64,000 nt of DNA from the NCBI GenBank assembly GCA_001281695.1, contig LJIE01000001.1:3929521-3993520 (forward strand). The letters are read 5' to 3'. Source of the DNA: a bacterium 336/3 (GTDB lineage: Bacteria > Bacteroidota > Bacteroidia > Cytophagales > Thermonemataceae). Each line of letters begins with the position of its first letter. The stretch's first letter is position 1. The notes beneath the pieces were generated by a model that was given only the letters and a program-made list of their open reading frames with translations, searched no databases and was not told the DNA's origin. The position numbers were made by a program, and so were the translations under genes. This document shows, piece after piece, positions 43,532 to 51,537 of the stretch.

Positions 43532-44317
43532 ATGTTATTTCATTTTAAAAACCTTTCAGAATTTTCAAATATTCGTCATTTTATTTCTACAAGGAAAAAT
43601 GGAGTAAGTATTGCTCCTTATGAGGGTTTAAATTTGGGTTTTGGGACAGATGACAACCCAGAAAATATAGTCCAAAACAGAAAAATATTGGCAGAAGAAG
43701 CCCAAATACCTTTAGAAAATTGGTGTGTACCTCAACAAACCCACAGCATCAATATACTTTCTGTAAATATTTCAGATAAAGGGAAAGGCGTTTTTTCAAA
43801 AGACACTGCCATTCAAGATACAGATGCCCTCATTACCAATCAAAAAGGGCTTGCTTTGCTTGTTCAGTCTGCTGATTGTGTATGTTCTGTTTATTATGAC
43901 CCTATAAAACAAGTCATTGGAGCTTGTCACGCAGGTTGGCGAGGAACTGTGGGGAAATTGCCTCAAAAAGTTGTTTTAGAAATGCAAAAAGAATATGGTT
44001 CAGAACCAAAAAATATTTTGGTAGGCATAGGGGCTTGTATCAGTCCTAAAATGTACGAAGTGGGGCAAGATGTAGTAGATGCAGTAGAAAGTATATTTAA
44101 AACAAAAGAAAATCTTCTCACATGGAATGATGTTACACAAAAATATCATTTTCATTTACATGAAGCTCATAAATATCAACTTTTGCAAGTAGGTATTCAA
44201 GAAACTCATTTAGAATTTCTTGACAAATGTACTTATGAGCATCCTGAACTTTTCTTTTCAGCACGAAGAGATAAAAATAAAACTGGCAGATTTGGAGCAG
44301 GCATTATGCTAATCTAA
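43532..44317 (+). CDS. pgeF: PgeF/YfiH (multicopper-oxidase-like laccase-domain) purine nucleoside phosphorylase
   Basis: The 261-residue protein carries the zinc site of the YfiH family: QQTHSINI, ADCVCSVYYDP and CHAGWRGTVGKL. It begins in the usual way with FISTRKNGVS and GLNLGFGTDDNPENIVQNR. Members phosphorolyse or deaminate purine nucleosides, and the old name polyphenol oxidase is likely misleading. Its 3' end overlaps the converging tatC end by 9 bases. Confidence 0.88.
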   Translation: MLFHFKNLSEFSNIRHFISTRKNGVSIAPYEGLNLGFGTDDNPENIVQNRKILAEEAQIPLENWCVPQQTHSINILSVNISDKGKGVFSKDTAIQDTDALITNQKGLALLVQSADCVCSVYYDPIKQVIGACHAGWRGTVGKLPQKVVLEMQKEYGSEPKNILVGIGACISPKMYEVGQDVVDAVESIFKTKENLLTWNDVTQKYHFHLHEAHKYQLLQVGIQETHLEFLDKCTYEHPELFFSARRDKNKTGRFGAGIMLI

Positions 44318-45208
44318 ATCTTCATCTGTCATTTGGTCTAAACGAGGAGGTTCTTTGATAATGATTTTCACAGGAATTTCCTCTTCTTGTTTTTCCAAAA
44401 CTTCCAATTTAGCTTCTCTTCGTTCTATATAAGCTACAATAAATATACTCATTTCATAGAGTATATATAAAGGAAGGGCTACAATCAGTTGTGAAAATAT
44501 ATCAGCAGAAGGCGTAATAATAGCAGAAGCTATTAAAATAACTACAATGCTGTGTCTTCTATAGCTTCTCATGAATGAAGCTGAAAGAATTCCTGCTTTG
44601 GCTAAAAAATAGGCAACAATAGGTAACTGAAACATCAAAGCACTGATAAGCGTTAGCCAAGAAACCATTGAAATATAACTATGTAAATCAAATTGGTTAT
44701 CTGGATTGATACGTGGAGTAATCTTATAAGTAGCCAAAAAATTCACAGAAATGGGAGTAATAATAAAATAACCAAATGAAATGCCTATTACAAAAAGCAC
44801 AACGATATAAAATATAATACCTTTTGATGCTCGTATTTCCTTATCCAACAAAGCAGGACGAACAAAACGCCAAACTTCCCAAACAATATATGGAAAAGCC
44901 ATTACCAAACCCAAAATAATAGAAGAAGTAAGGTGAGTCATGAATTGCCCTGTAATTGTAAAGTTCACTAATTTCAAATCTACTCCTACACAAAGTCCTT
45001 TTGTACCCAACCAATTACCCAATTCACACATTTTGTTGTAAGTCCAGAAATCCGCTTTTGCAGGACCAAACAAGATTTCTTCAAAAATAAATTCAGTAAA
45101 AGCAAATGCAACAATCATAAAAACAACTACGACAATAACTGAACGCATGAGATGTTTTCGTAGTTCGTCCAAATGTTCTATAAAAGTCATTTCTTTATGC
45201 TCTGCCAT
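44309..45208 (-). CDS. tatC: Sec-independent protein translocase TatC
   Basis: The 299-residue protein has six membrane segments and the TatC signature: the N-terminal MTFIEHLDELRKHLMRS, FTEFIFEEILFGP, and FVRPALLDKEIRASKG. It is the receptor for twin-arginine signal peptides in the inner membrane. The region after the first helix (KADFWTYNKMCELGNWLGTKG) is an insertion typical of Bacteroidota TatC. No tatA is in the window. The C-terminal 40 residues are acidic. It is divergent from the DUF4199 gene. Confidence 0.95.
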   Translation of the reverse strand: MAEHKEMTFIEHLDELRKHLMRSVIVVVVFMIVAFAFTEFIFEEILFGPAKADFWTYNKMCELGNWLGTKGLCVGVDLKLVNFTITGQFMTHLTSSIILGLVMAFPYIVWEVWRFVRPALLDKEIRASKGIIFYIVVLFVIGISFGYFIITPISVNFLATYKITPRINPDNQFDLHSYISMVSWLTLISALMFQLPIVAYFLAKAGILSASFMRSYRRHSIVVILIASAIITPSADIFSQLIVALPLYILYEMSIFIVAYIERREAKLEVLEKQEEEIPVKIIIKEPPRLDQMTDEDLD

Positions 45209-45326
45209 AACTGAATAAATCTGTGTTTTCTGAATTGGCTTGCAAGTTATAGATTTTTATGAAGCTACTCAACTCTATCATTAAAATATTTGTATATTGG
45301 TGGCATCAATTAAAACTGATAAAATT

Positions 45327-45842
45327 ATGACTGACACCAAAACACCTATTCAAACAGCCTTAAAATGGGGACTTATTTGTTTAATTTGCTCTATTATTTT
45401 AAACCTAGTAAATTTTAATGCAGGTTTTAGCATATTTTTGCCTATGCTTATCCTTCTTGTTGGAATGATTATCACCATTGTTTGTATGGTTATTCCTATC
45501 AGGGAGTTTAGAAACCAGCAAGAAGGCTTTATTTCATTTCAAGATGCTTTTATTATTGGTATTGCTGTAATTGGCATTTCATCTATCTTAACGGCAGTTT
45601 TTTCATCTGTTTATGTCAATTATATTGACGCAACCTATTTTGAAAGAATGGCTGATGGCATGCAAGAATGGGCAGACAAGCAAGGTTTGGGTAGCAATCC
45701 AGAAATGGAAAAAGGGATAGAAGAACTTAAAAATGGCAAAAACAAAGGTTTTTTAAGCTCAATTTTATGGTCTCTTGTAGTAGGAGCTATCGTATCTCTG
45801 ATAGTTGCAGCCATTATGCAAAAGAAAAAACCTGCATTTTAA
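45327..45842 (+). CDS. DUF4199 membrane protein
   Basis: The 171-residue protein has four hydrophobic helices (ALKWGLICLICSIILNLV, FLPMLILLVGMIITIVCMV, FIIGIAVIGISSILTAVF, and SSILWSLVVGAIVSLIVAAIM) and the DUF4199 motif FRNQQEGFISFQDAF. The role is unknown. ATG 45327 (MTDTKTPIQTALK) was taken because the preceding ten codons carry no family-like residues. The last codons are followed by 50 bases before the DUF4836 gene. Confidence 0.85.
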   Translation: MTDTKTPIQTALKWGLICLICSIILNLVNFNAGFSIFLPMLILLVGMIITIVCMVIPIREFRNQQEGFISFQDAFIIGIAVIGISSILTAVFSSVYVNYIDATYFERMADGMQEWADKQGLGSNPEMEKGIEELKNGKNKGFLSSILWSLVVGAIVSLIVAAIMQKKKPAF

Positions 45843-45892
45843 ATTTTACAATCTTAATTTTATTACCTTGCATATTCAAAATTGAATATAAA

Positions 45893-47731
45893 ATGATGAA
45901 ATCTATTTTTATAGCCTGTTTTACTTTGCTTTCTGGCTTAGTAATGGCTCAAAGTCTTGAAAGCAGACTTTCCACAAATAAAACAGCTTTCTTAGTTTCG
46001 CTCAATGCAGAAAACTATAAAACCAAAGGGAAATTCCAAACATTGTTAGAGTTAGATTTTATCAAGAAATTAGATGAAAATTTCAAAAGAGATAAATCTA
46101 AACAATACAAAATCATTTCTTCTATTTACAAAAACCCTGAAGATGCGGGTATCAATGCATTTCCCAAATCTTATATTTTTGTAAATACTTTAGATAGCAA
46201 CGCCATCATGGGTGGCTTAATTTTCAACATTACTGATGCCAAAAAATTTGAAACTTGGGTAAAAACAGCTTGGGAAGGTGACGGTGAATACCAACAAATA
46301 CAAGTGGAAGGTTTCAATACTTTTATAAGAAATGATGAAGCTGTGGCTTGGAGTGGTAATTGTGGTGTCATTACTTTTATTAATAGCACTACCAACCCTT
46401 ACCGTAATATCAACTATGATGATCCCAATTATGAAACAAAAGTAGAAGAATTAGAAAAAGCAAATAAGGTAAAAAAATTAGACCTGATTAAAAAAGAAAT
46501 CGCTGAGATGTTGAAAGGTAATACTTCTAACCCTATCAATAACAACGAAAATTTCAAATTATTTTCTTCTAAGGCTCATGATGTGGGTATTTGGATAAAC
46601 TATGAACAGTTCAATAATTCTATGAATGGTATATTAAAAAATATTCCAGAATTGAGTTATGGAGCTACTGAACGTTTTGCTACTCGTTTAAAATCTTTCT
46701 ATAAAGACTATTACGATCATATTATCTTCACTGTCAATAAAGGAGATGCAAAAGTTACTTATCAGACTTACTTGAGTGAAAAAATTTATCAAATCTTTGG
46801 TAATGCCTTCAATACTCGTATTAATCCTGATTTTTATAAATATGTAGAAGGAGAAAAATTGCTTGGCATGTATGCTGCATCAGGCGATTTGAAAGTTTTA
46901 GGAAATGGATTGATAGAGCTTTATAAAAACTTTAGTGAAGATTTAAGTAAAGAAGGTAGAATAGTTGCTGCTTCCATGGATGTGGCAAGTATATTCTTAG
47001 ATGAAAATGATATTTTAAGCGTCATGAAAGGTGATTTCATGATTGCTTTTACAAGTGTAAAAGAGTTGGAAGTTCAATATACAGATTATCAGTATGATGG
47101 TGATGTATATTTAGGCCCAGTAAAGAAAACTCGCAAGGAGATAACTCCTATGTATGTGATGGCAATGACAATTGGAAATGCTGAAAACTTTCAGAAGTTT
47201 ATAAAACTTGGTAATGTTTTGGGAGGTTTTAAGCAATTGGATGGTTATTATGAAGTTCAGGAAGCTGGAAAAGTTAGAAACTTTTTTGCAATAGATAACA
47301 ACGTCTTGATTGTATCTAATGATGAGGAACTTATTTCTAAAAACTTACAAAAAGCAAGAAAGAAATCAGTAGATAGTCGTATTCAAAAGCTAACACAAGA
47401 TAATCCTATGCTTGTGTATATCAACACTCAAAATGTAGTAGATGCTATTCTTTCTAATTCAAAAGAATTAAGTGCTGAAGAGAAAAAAGATTTATTGGAA
47501 ATGAAAAAAGACCTTGGTGAATTCCAAATGACAGGTCCACTTCTACAAGGAAAAACTTTTAATTCAGAAGGTACTCTTTTATTAAATAATAAAAAAGAAA
47601 ATGCTTTGCCTGCTTTAGTTCGCTTATTTAACAGATTTGTAAAAGAAAGACGTACTGAATATGCGAAAACTGAGGCTGTGGTAGAAAAACCTGAAACTGG
47701 TAAAAAGAAAAAGAAGAAAAAAGAACATTAA
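45893..47731 (+). CDS. DUF4836-like secreted protein
   Basis: The 612-residue protein starts at ATG 45893 (MMKSIF) or the next codon, with a signal peptide (ending SGLVMAQS). The longer frame to 45767 overlaps the end of the DUF4199 gene and is rejected. The body is mixed alpha/beta with a DUF4836 look: VSLNAENYKTKGKFQTLLELDF, FPKSYIFVNTL, and a second half with EKLLGMYAASGDLKVLGN. The C-terminus is a lysine cluster (GKKKKKKKEH). The function is unknown; the protein is probably periplasmic or attached to the envelope. Confidence 0.72.
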   Translation: MMKSIFIACFTLLSGLVMAQSLESRLSTNKTAFLVSLNAENYKTKGKFQTLLELDFIKKLDENFKRDKSKQYKIISSIYKNPEDAGINAFPKSYIFVNTLDSNAIMGGLIFNITDAKKFETWVKTAWEGDGEYQQIQVEGFNTFIRNDEAVAWSGNCGVITFINSTTNPYRNINYDDPNYETKVEELEKANKVKKLDLIKKEIAEMLKGNTSNPINNNENFKLFSSKAHDVGIWINYEQFNNSMNGILKNIPELSYGATERFATRLKSFYKDYYDHIIFTVNKGDAKVTYQTYLSEKIYQIFGNAFNTRINPDFYKYVEGEKLLGMYAASGDLKVLGNGLIELYKNFSEDLSKEGRIVAASMDVASIFLDENDILSVMKGDFMIAFTSVKELEVQYTDYQYDGDVYLGPVKKTRKEITPMYVMAMTIGNAENFQKFIKLGNVLGGFKQLDGYYEVQEAGKVRNFFAIDNNVLIVSNDEELISKNLQKARKKSVDSRIQKLTQDNPMLVYINTQNVVDAILSNSKELSAEEKKDLLEMKKDLGEFQMTGPLLQGKTFNSEGTLLLNNKKENALPALVRLFNRFVKERRTEYAKTEAVVEKPETGKKKKKKKEH

Positions 47732-47754
47732 TAAAACATAAATAACCTTTAAAG

Positions 47755-47783
47755 AACTTGGCAAGGAAAAACCTTGCCAAGTT
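47755..47783 (+). terminator. Rho-independent terminator after DUF4836-like gene
   Basis: AACTTGGCAAGG and CCTTGCCAAGTT form a perfect 12-bp stem around AAAAA, followed by a short T-run. It separates this gene from the lipid A operon. Confidence 0.82.
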
Positions 47784-47812
47784 TGTATTGTTTATAGTAT
47801 TGATTCAATTTT

Positions 47813-48862
47813 ATGAAGTTTAGTATACAACAAATAGCTCTGATGCTGAATGGGAAAATACAAGGCAATCCCGATTTAGAAATCAGTAATTTGGGGAAAA
47901 TTCAAGATGCCAAACAAGGTGACATTGCTTTTTTGGCAAATCCTAAGTATGAGCCTTATATTTATACAACCCAAGCAACTGCTGTTATTGTTGGTAAAGA
48001 TTTTGAGGCTAGACAAGCCATTCATGCTACTTTAATTATTGTTGATGATGCATATAGTGCCTTTTCAAAATTATTAGAAGAATATGAAAAACTTGTATCT
48101 TTTTCAAAAAAAGGCATTGAAAACCCTTCATTTATCAGCGAATCAGCAAAAACAGGAAAAGACTTATATTTAGGAGCTTTTGCATATATTGGTTCAAATG
48201 TACAAATTGGAGATAACTGTAAGATTTATCCTAATAGTTATATAGGTGATAATGTAAAAATTGGCGATAATACAATTATTTATGCAGGTGTAAAAATCTA
48301 TAAAGATTGTATGATTGGCAATAATTGTGTGTTGCATGCTGGGGTTGTCATAGGTAGTGATGGATTTGGTTTTGCTCCACAAACTGATGGTACTTACAAA
48401 ACTGTACCTCAAATTGGAAATGTTGTGATTGAAGACTACGTAAGTATTGGAGCAAACACAACCATTGATAGAGCTACCATGGGTTCAACAATTATCAGAC
48501 AAGGTGCGAAAATAGATAATTTGGTACAAATTGCTCACAATGCAATTGTAGGCAAAAATACTGTTGTTGCTGCTCAGGTTGGTATAGCAGGTTCTTCAGA
48601 AATTGGTGATAATTGTATGTTGGGAGGACAAGTTGGAATTGCAGGACATTTAAAAATTGCCTCTAAAACAAATATTGGAGCTCAGTCAGGTTTAGGTAGT
48701 AATATCACAGAAGAAGGAACAAATTGGCAAGGTTCTCCTGCATTTGAGTTAAAATCTTTTTATAGAGCTACTGCTATTTTCAAAAAATTACCTGAAATTT
48801 TTAGGCAACTCAATGAACTTGAGAAAAAAGTTTTAAATTTGCTCACAAAAGATAAGGAATAA
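47813..48862 (+). CDS. lpxD: UDP-3-O-acylglucosamine N-acyltransferase
   Basis: The 349-residue protein has the N-terminal uridine-binding domain (LGKIQDAKQGDIAFLANPKYEPYI), many hexapeptide repeats of the left-handed beta helix (about 110-270), HAGVVIGSDGFGFAPQ with the catalytic His region, and QIAHNAIVG. It adds the second acyl chain in lipid A synthesis. It is the first gene of the lpxD, lpxC/fabZ, lpxA operon, 7 bases before the next. Confidence 0.95.
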   Translation: MKFSIQQIALMLNGKIQGNPDLEISNLGKIQDAKQGDIAFLANPKYEPYIYTTQATAVIVGKDFEARQAIHATLIIVDDAYSAFSKLLEEYEKLVSFSKKGIENPSFISESAKTGKDLYLGAFAYIGSNVQIGDNCKIYPNSYIGDNVKIGDNTIIYAGVKIYKDCMIGNNCVLHAGVVIGSDGFGFAPQTDGTYKTVPQIGNVVIEDYVSIGANTTIDRATMGSTIIRQGAKIDNLVQIAHNAIVGKNTVVAAQVGIAGSSEIGDNCMLGGQVGIAGHLKIASKTNIGAQSGLGSNITEEGTNWQGSPAFELKSFYRATAIFKKLPEIFRQLNELEKKVLNLLTKDKE

Positions 48863-48869
48863 ACGCTCC

Positions 48870-50264
48870 ATGTATTATAAACAACATACTATCCAAAAAT
48901 CTGTTACTGTATCAGGTGTTGGTCTGCATACAGGCAAAATATCAACCATGAATTTTTTACCCGCTCCTATTGGACATGGTATTCGATTCCAAAGAATTGA
49001 TTTAGAAGGAAGACCTACTATTTTAGCTGACGCAGATTTAGTAGTCGATGTTTCAAGAGGTACGACCATTGAGCAAAATGGAGCAAGAGTTTATACAGTA
49101 GAACATACTTTAGCTGCTCTTACAGGTTTAGAAATAGATAATGTATTAATTGAAATTGATGGACCTGAACCTCCTATTTTGGATGGTAGCTCCATACAAT
49201 TTTTGAATACACTTAAGGAAGCTGGCTTACAAGAACAAGATGCTCGTAGAAATTTTTTCTATATTTCTGAAAATATCTCATATCAAGATACAAAAAGAGG
49301 TGTAGAACTTGTAGCAAAACCTGGTTACTCTTATGAGTTATCTGTCACCGTTGATTATAATTCGTCTGTATTAGGAGTACAGGAAGCTTCTTTAAAAAAA
49401 CTTTCTAATTTTGAAAGAGAAATAGCTTCTTGCCGTACATTCTGTTTTTTACATGAATTAGAAATGCTTTATAAAGGTGGGCTTATTAAAGGAGGAGATT
49501 TGAGTAATGCTATTGTTATTGTGGATAAAGTGATGCCTCCTGAAGAGCTTAATGAATTAGCCAAACTTTTAGGTAAGCCTTCCGTAGAAGTAAAAGCTGA
49601 AGGTATCTTAGATAATATAGAGTTGCGTTATACAAATGAGCCTGCTCGTCATAAATTATTAGATTTGGTAGGAGATTTAGCATTAGTAGGAAGACCTCTT
49701 ATTGGACATATCAAAGGTTTACGCCCAGGACATGCTGCCAATGTAGAACTAGCTAAGAAGATAAAGTCCTACATGAATAAAAAAGAAAAACAAGGTATGA
49801 TTTACAATCCAGATGCTCCTGTAGTTATGGATGCAATGCAAATAGAAGCAACGCTTCCTCATAGATTCCCGTTTTTATTAATAGATAAGATTGCTCACTT
49901 AGATGAACATTCTGTGGTTGCAATTAAGAATGTTTCTATGAATGAATGGTATTTTCAAGGGCATTTCCCTAAAAATCCAGTCATGCCAGGTGTATTGCAA
50001 GTAGAAGGTTTGGCTCAAGCAGGAGGTATTTTTGCATTGAGTACTGTTCCTGATCCTGAAAACTACTGGACATATTTTTTACGAATAGATGAATGTCGTT
50101 TTCATCAAAAAGTTGTTCCCGGTGATATAGTTTTGTATCATTGTATGCTTACAACACCCATCAGAAGAAGTATTGTAAAAATGGAAGGACAAGCTTTTGT
50201 TAATGGTAAATTAGTTTGTGAAGCAAAACTCACTGCAAGTATTACGAAGAAAGATGGTAAGTAA
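48870..50264 (+). CDS. lpxC/fabZ: Bifunctional UDP-3-O-acyl-N-acetylglucosamine deacetylase / 3-hydroxyacyl-ACP dehydratase
   Basis: The 464-residue protein is a natural fusion. Residues 1-300 are LpxC: SVTVSGVGLHTGK, zinc ligands in VEHTLAALTGLEIDNV and HKLLDLVGDLAL, and DGSS. Residues about 320-464 are FabZ: LPHRFPFLLIDKI, then the hotdog active-site helix FQGHFPKNPVMPGVLQVEGLAQ (His and Glu). LpxC removes acetyl in the first committed step of lipid A, and FabZ dehydrates acyl-ACP in fatty acid synthesis. The fusion is a known Bacteroidota feature. It overlaps lpxA by 11 bases. Confidence 0.95.
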   Translation: MYYKQHTIQKSVTVSGVGLHTGKISTMNFLPAPIGHGIRFQRIDLEGRPTILADADLVVDVSRGTTIEQNGARVYTVEHTLAALTGLEIDNVLIEIDGPEPPILDGSSIQFLNTLKEAGLQEQDARRNFFYISENISYQDTKRGVELVAKPGYSYELSVTVDYNSSVLGVQEASLKKLSNFEREIASCRTFCFLHELEMLYKGGLIKGGDLSNAIVIVDKVMPPEELNELAKLLGKPSVEVKAEGILDNIELRYTNEPARHKLLDLVGDLALVGRPLIGHIKGLRPGHAANVELAKKIKSYMNKKEKQGMIYNPDAPVVMDAMQIEATLPHRFPFLLIDKIAHLDEHSVVAIKNVSMNEWYFQGHFPKNPVMPGVLQVEGLAQAGGIFALSTVPDPENYWTYFLRIDECRFHQKVVPGDIVLYHCMLTTPIRRSIVKMEGQAFVNGKLVCEAKLTASITKKDGK

Positions 50265-51057
50265 TTTAGCATACGTACACCCCAAAGCCAAAATAGGTAA
50301 CAATGTAACCATTGAGCCTTTTGCTACTATTTATGAAGATGTTGTTATTGGAGACAATACATGGATAGGACCTAATACTACCATTATGAATGGTGCTAGA
50401 ATTGGCAAAAATTGTAGAATTTTTCCAGGAGCAGTGATTGCTGCAATTCCTCAAGATTTAAAGTTTAATGGTGAACATACCACAGCCGAAATAGGTGATG
50501 ATACTACTATCAGAGAGTGTGTTACCTTAAACAGAGGAACATCACATACAGGTAAAACAGTGGTAGGAAGCAATACTTTGATTATGGCTTATGTTCATAT
50601 AGCACATGATTGTGTAATTGGAGACTATTGTATTTTAGTAAACTCTGTACAAATGGCTGGGCATGTTATAATGGATGATTTTGCCATTATTGGAGGAACT
50701 AGTGCTTTGCATCAATTTACTCGTGTAGGTGCTCATGCTATGGTGGCTGGGGGTTCATTGGTTCGTAAAGATGTTCCACCATTTGTTAAAGCAGGCAGAG
50801 AACCTGTAAGTTATGCTGGTGTAAATTCTTTAGGATTAAGAAGACGTGGCTTTACAAATGAGCAAATAGTCTTGATACAAGATATATTTAGAATTGTTTT
50901 TCAAAAAGGTTACAATACCTCAGACGCTCTTAAACATATTAAAGAAGATTTTATACCTTCAGTAGAAAGGGATTTGATTATTAATTTTATAGAAACATCT
51001 GAGAGAGGTATTATTAAGGGTAGCAGTAATAGCGATAAGTATTCTTTTGAATTGTAA
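50254..51057 (+). CDS. lpxA: Acyl-ACP:UDP-N-acetylglucosamine O-acyltransferase
   Basis: The 267-residue protein has hexapeptide repeats (VHPKAKIGNNVTIEPF and on), the catalytic His region MAYVHIAHDCVIGD, GGTSALHQFTRVG, and a helical C-terminal part. It adds the first acyl chain to UDP-GlcNAc. ATG 50254 starts MVSNLAYVHPKAKI, as the family does. The frame extends further upstream only within the lpxC/fabZ gene, so the short overlap form is used. A response regulator gene starts 3 bases after its stop. Confidence 0.95.
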   Translation: MVSNLAYVHPKAKIGNNVTIEPFATIYEDVVIGDNTWIGPNTTIMNGARIGKNCRIFPGAVIAAIPQDLKFNGEHTTAEIGDDTTIRECVTLNRGTSHTGKTVVGSNTLIMAYVHIAHDCVIGDYCILVNSVQMAGHVIMDDFAIIGGTSALHQFTRVGAHAMVAGGSLVRKDVPPFVKAGREPVSYAGVNSLGLRRRGFTNEQIVLIQDIFRIVFQKGYNTSDALKHIKEDFIPSVERDLIINFIETSERGIIKGSSNSDKYSFEL

Positions 51058-51060
51058 TCT

Positions 51061-51537
51061 ATGACAGAAAAATATAAAATCTTATACGTAGATGACGAAG
51101 AAAGTAATCTACGTATTTTCAAAATGACTTTTAAACGAGATTATGATATCTTTACAGCAATATCAGGCTTAGAAGCTATTGAAGTCTTAAAGCATAATCC
51201 CATTCAACTTATTGTTACAGACCAGAAGATGCCTGAAATGACAGGTACAGAGTTTTTAGAAAAAACACTACCTGACCATCCAGATGTAATTAGAATTATT
51301 TTGACGGGATTCTCTGATATTGAAGCTATTGTCAGAGCTGTTAATAAAGCTAATATCTATAAATATGTAACAAAGCCTTGGAATAGAGAAGACTTTAAAA
51401 TAATTATAGACGAAGCTTTGACTTTGTTTCAATATAGAGCCAATAAAGACATTAAAATTGCTTTTTTAGAAAAAGAAAATGAGGATTTAAAAAATCAAAT
51501 AGTTTTACTCAACGAGGAACTTGATAAACGCAAATAA
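51061..51537 (+). CDS. Response regulator with C-terminal coiled coil
   Basis: The 158-residue protein is a CheY-like domain: acidic pair in YVDDEES, Asp in IVTDQKMPEM, Thr in IILTGFSD and Lys in YVTKPWNRED. The last 35 residues (FLEKENEDLKNQIVLLNEELDKRK) are a heptad coiled coil with no output domain. This front part is typical of response regulators that bind another protein. It is the last gene of the lipid A operon (3 bases after lpxA), a strange neighbour that may coordinate envelope synthesis with a signal. Confidence 0.88.
   Translation: MTEKYKILYVDDEESNLRIFKMTFKRDYDIFTAISGLEAIEVLKHNPIQLIVTDQKMPEMTGTEFLEKTLPDHPDVIRIILTGFSDIEAIVRAVNKANIYKYVTKPWNREDFKIIIDEALTLFQYRANKDIKIAFLEKENEDLKNQIVLLNEELDKRK

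Noticed and set aside
48870-50264. lpxC/fabZ fusion as a frameshift artefact or novel enzyme
   Set aside because: It is one clean frame and a known natural fusion in this phylum.
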